A program made the translations under genes and the position numbers. The notes beneath the pieces are model-generated. The model searched no databases and was not told where the DNA came from. It saw only the letters and a list, made by a program, of their open reading frames with translations. This document shows positions 61,588 through 64,000 of a DNA stretch of 64,000 nucleotides, piece by piece (the first letter of the stretch is position 1; every line of letters starts with the position of its first letter). Source of the stretch: Paenibacillus sp. FSL R5-0345 (GTDB lineage: Bacteria; Bacillota; Bacilli; Paenibacillales; Paenibacillaceae); contig NZ_CP009281.1 of NCBI RefSeq assembly GCF_000758585.1, positions 744,001 to 808,000 of the forward strand, read 5' to 3'.

Positions 61588-62262
61588 GTGACGCATTCTT
61601 TCGAGAACTTACCTAATAAGGATATTTTGATAAAAAAATTGATAGAAATGATTCCACAATTACAAAAGCGATTTCAATCGGAGGATGATGAAGAGAAGGA
61701 ATGGTTGATTCAGAACTGTAGTAATCCCCTTATCATTGATTTCCTCAAAGACTCCACAGTCATGACCCTGCATGTAATAGATGCAATTGGACAGCTTGAA
61801 CCGGTGAATGGCACTACCATTTCGAAGCATTTCGGAATTCCGAAAGGCAGCGTGTCCAAAATCACTAGAAAATTAGTTCTGCAGGAAATGATTCGCACGG
61901 AGTTTCTCCCCGATAATAAAAAAGAAGTGCTGTTTCTTACAACACCTCTTGGAAAAGAAATATTCGATTTGCATCAAGCACTACATAAGGAGATGAATAA
62001 AGGGATAAATCGGTTTCTACAAAGATATAACACAGATGAATTGTTATTTCTGATCCAAGCATTCGAGGATACTTTGGAAGCATCATGGGTTCATTCGGAA
62101 TCGGTTGCTGAAGAAGAACCATTAAATGCTGGAGAATCTCTTGAGGCAATGGAAATCGATGAAATGAGTCAAATCGTAGACATGCTTAACCAACTGGATA
62201 CACGCAATCTTAAGAAAGCTAAGGCCATTCTTCAAGATGTGTTTTTTACCTCTTTTGAGTAG
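61588..62262 (+). CDS. MarR-family transcriptional regulator
   Basis: A 224-aa regulator with a winged helix at about 70-140: LHVIDAIGQLEPVNGTTISKHF and the recognition helix IPKGSVSKITRKLVLQEMI, followed by the wing LFLTTPLGKEIF. Helices on both sides serve dimerisation; the long C-terminal part (about residues 170-224) is unusual for MarR (about 145 aa) and rich in Glu. I take GTG 61588, 8 bases after GAGGAG, rather than ATG 61564 without a good site. It probably controls the divergent NAD(P)H oxidoreductase; ligand unknown. Confidence 0.85.
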   Translation: MTHSFENLPNKDILIKKLIEMIPQLQKRFQSEDDEEKEWLIQNCSNPLIIDFLKDSTVMTLHVIDAIGQLEPVNGTTISKHFGIPKGSVSKITRKLVLQEMIRTEFLPDNKKEVLFLTTPLGKEIFDLHQALHKEMNKGINRFLQRYNTDELLFLIQAFEDTLEASWVHSESVAEEEPLNAGESLEAMEIDEMSQIVDMLNQLDTRNLKKAKAILQDVFFTSFE

Positions 62263-62264
62263 TT

Positions 62265-63578
62265 TCATAATTTGCGATAATGGCTTATTTTCTTTTCACC
62301 CTTCCACAATTGCTCTAAAAGCATGGCCAGTATAGTGCCGACAAGCAGACCATTACTGCAAATATATCGAAATGTGGAAGGAAGACTCTGAAATACCGCT
62401 GGAGGTAAAAACATAAGTCCGATGCTCACCAACAACGTTATTCCTAGTATCGTTAATCGGCGATGATCAAGCTGTTCCTGTAGCAAGGATTGGAATGCAA
62501 TCCCTACGATTTGTACAAAAGTAGCTAGAAGTGCTGCACTGGCTACTGGCGCTGGAAGTAACGATAGCACATTGACAACGGACGGCATAAGCGCGATAAC
62601 GGTTAGTAACAGACAGGCCATAAGAAATGGCCGAATTCGCTTTTGCCCCGTTAATTTCATAAAGCCCGCCGAGGCTGGCAATGGAACAACGCCTATCGTT
62701 GAGAATAGGGCGGCTAGTATATGAGAGATCCCTCCTGTCCAAATCCCTCTACTTAATGCTGTTTTTTCATCTTTCGGTAAAACCGGAACTACTTGTTTTA
62801 CAGCGGAAATAGAAGAAATTGTATTGGATACTAACAAAAACGTAAACAACAGTGAGGTAATCACGATCCCTAGATCGAATTGAGGTACTCCCCAAGCAAA
62901 AATTTGAGGGAACTTCAAGACGGGATTTGAATCTGTAAATGTTGGGCCCACTTTCCCCAATGCTGCAAATAATGCCGAACCCAAGCCGATTCCAATCAGT
63001 ACGGCGTAACTACTAATCCATCCTCTTCCTTTAATAGAGAGAATAATAACAAGTCCAAAAATAAAAAAGGATATGAGTGCTGCCATAACATCTGGTTCGG
63101 CGCTTGTTCCCTGTAACCCAAGCATGCCTTTGACTAATACACCGCTTAATTGCAAGGCGAGAATGAATAAAAATGAACCCGAAACTAAGGGTGTGAATAA
63201 AAATTGAAGCCTATAAACTAGCCCTGTAGTTCCTAATACGAAGAGAAGAAGACCGGCTACGATTAATCCTCCTTCTAGAATTTGTAATGTATACATTTGA
63301 TCTTGCCCTTGAATGAAGGCTAAGTTGCCTAATATGACAAAGATACTTACCCATGATCCCGCAGGACCATCTGCAATAGGGTATTTATGTCCTAACCATC
63401 CCTGAATAAATGAACTGATTCCTACAACGAAAAATGTCCGCTGCATTAAGGTTGAAATTTGTTCAAACGACAATTGAAAAATACCTCCAATGACAATGGG
63501 CAGAGCCACTGCATTGGCTAGCAAAAAAATGAACCATTGTACAGTGCTGAGACTATCAGTAACACGTTTGTTCTCCAT
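62265..63578 (-). CDS. NCS2-family xanthine/uracil-type permease
   Basis: A 437-aa protein with about 12 to 14 membrane segments. The family pattern is visible as the first helix LLANAVALPIVIGGIF, the DGPAGSW segment (about 70), and SNTISSISAVKQV (about 250, where family members carry a conserved acidic residue that is missing here, suggesting a divergent member such as YwdJ). It imports nucleobases or related compounds with protons. AAAGGTGAG precedes the ATG. It is 105 bases downstream of the cyanase stop on the same strand, with a terminator between, so it is a separate unit. The substrate is uncertain. Confidence 0.85.
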   Translation of the reverse strand: MENKRVTDSLSTVQWFIFLLANAVALPIVIGGIFQLSFEQISTLMQRTFFVVGISSFIQGWLGHKYPIADGPAGSWVSIFVILGNLAFIQGQDQMYTLQILEGGLIVAGLLLFVLGTTGLVYRLQFLFTPLVSGSFLFILALQLSGVLVKGMLGLQGTSAEPDVMAALISFFIFGLVIILSIKGRGWISSYAVLIGIGLGSALFAALGKVGPTFTDSNPVLKFPQIFAWGVPQFDLGIVITSLLFTFLLVSNTISSISAVKQVVPVLPKDEKTALSRGIWTGGISHILAALFSTIGVVPLPASAGFMKLTGQKRIRPFLMACLLLTVIALMPSVVNVLSLLPAPVASAALLATFVQIVGIAFQSLLQEQLDHRRLTILGITLLVSIGLMFLPPAVFQSLPSTFRYICSNGLLVGTILAMLLEQLWKGEKKISHYRKL

Positions 63579-63620
63579 ATCAACTCACCTTTACTATTGT
63601 TAACTATACAATCTATACGG

Positions 63621-63664
63621 AAAAAGAAAGCCACCTTTCGATGTGAAATCGTTAAAAGGTGGCT
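63621..63664 (-). terminator. Terminator of the cyanase gene (minus strand)
   Basis: On the minus strand AGCCACCTTT pairs with AAAGGTGGCT and is followed by a T-rich run (63628-63621). Confidence 0.8.
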
Positions 63665-63682
63665 GGCTCGCTTCTTAATTTA

Positions 63683-64000
63683 TTACCATTTGCGATATGG
63701 CAAAAACTTTCCGTTCATCGTCAGAATGATGCGGTCACCGTTCGGATCTTCTTGCTTTTGTACGTCGAATTGGAAATCGATTGCGCTCATGATACCTTCG
63801 CCAAGCTTCTCCAAAACAAGTTCTCTAATCGTTGGACCGTATACAAGCAGCATTTCGTATAGGCGATACAATCCTGGATCTGTAGGCGGCATATCGATGA
63901 CATCGCCACGGTGTGGGATTTGTGTGAGCGCTTGAACGACTTGTTCGTCGAGTTCAAGCAATTCCCCCATTTTATCTGCTTCATTACGTGTCATTGTTGC
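63683..64000 (-). CDS. cynS: Cyanate hydratase (cyanase), C-terminal part, cut by the window end
   Basis: The visible 100-odd residues are the C-terminal domain of cyanase: the sequence PPTDPGLYRLYEMLLVYGPT with the catalytic Arg and Glu (in YRLYE), and then IRELVLEKLGEGIMSAIDF, DPNGDRIILTMNGKFLPY. Cyanase converts cyanate and bicarbonate to ammonia and carbon dioxide as a decamer. The frame stays open to the window edge, and the ATG at about 63994 (MTRNEA) falls inside the homology, so the N-terminal helix-turn-helix-like domain lies beyond 64000. The gene is followed by its own terminator and then the NCS2 permease. Confidence 0.92.
   Translation of the reverse strand, partial: ATMTRNEADKMGELLELDEQVVQALTQIPHRGDVIDMPPTDPGLYRLYEMLLVYGPTIRELVLEKLGEGIMSAIDFQFDVQKQEDPNGDRIILTMNGKFLPYRKW

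Overview
The window reads as a chromosomal segment of a spore-forming Firmicute, most likely Paenibacillus or a close relative. The grounds are AGGAGG-type ribosome binding sites, frequent TTG/GTG starts, a Spo0E-like phosphatase, DUF4317 and DUF4003 proteins, GH105 and GH112 carbohydrate enzymes, and moderate GC with AT-rich islands. This is inference from gene content; no rRNA, tRNA or CRISPR array was seen.

Region 1 (1-13.4 kb) is a defence-rich accessory region. It holds the end of hsdS and a complete hsdR, an AT-rich SEC-C/PD-(D/E)xK-like nuclease gene between imperfect direct repeats, a decayed serine-recombinase tail, an XRE regulator, a Spo0E-like protein, and a three-gene run of NERD nuclease, EVE-McrB-like GTPase and DUF2357/McrC-like nuclease. 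Region 2 (13.4-31.4 kb) is mixed: an ECF sigma factor with its putative anti-sigma partner, a PadR/YhgE-like pair with a visible promoter and operator, a DAO-family oxidase, DUF4317, a secreted triple-repeat protein, an AraC-GH105-GH112 locus for rhamnogalacturonan-derived sugars with a cre-like site, an isolated methyltransferase-fold gene between duplicated terminators, a Na/Pi symporter and a nuclease-like gene. Two copies of a large hairpin-forming intergenic repeat, whose inner stem shows compensatory changes, lie at 18.4 and 23.9 kb.

Region 3 (31.4-40.1 kb) is the most interesting part: a self-contained RiPP-type peptide locus. A LytTR response regulator and GHKL histidine kinase form one transcript. 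After a strong terminator come two 21-bp-spaced direct repeats (a LytTR-type operator), then a radical SAM/SPASM enzyme, a membrane M50 protease with a PqqD-like N-terminus, an ABC ATPase and an FtsX-like permease, all overlapping. Behind them is a 42-residue ORF whose last 16 residues alternate Cys/Ser with Phe/Ile/Leu (six Cys-Phe pairs), a likely precursor peptide, followed by a small membrane protein that may give immunity. The layout resembles the yydFGHIJ and skf loci of Bacillus subtilis, but the Cys-Phe core is not one I recognise.

Region 4 (40.2-64 kb) is largely housekeeping and transport: VOC protein, aminoglycoside-phosphotransferase-like kinase, membrane glycosyltransferase, small lipoprotein, YaaA, a giant HEAT-repeat protein, a heterodimeric ABC exporter with one degenerate ATP site, an ABC/FtsX exporter, GNAT, DUF4003, a TetR-controlled operon joining a dihydrolipoyl dehydrogenase-like flavoprotein to an HlyD-like adaptor and an ABC-2 permease, an NAD(P)H oxidoreductase/MarR divergent pair, an NCS2 permease and the 3' part of cyanase, cut by the window end.
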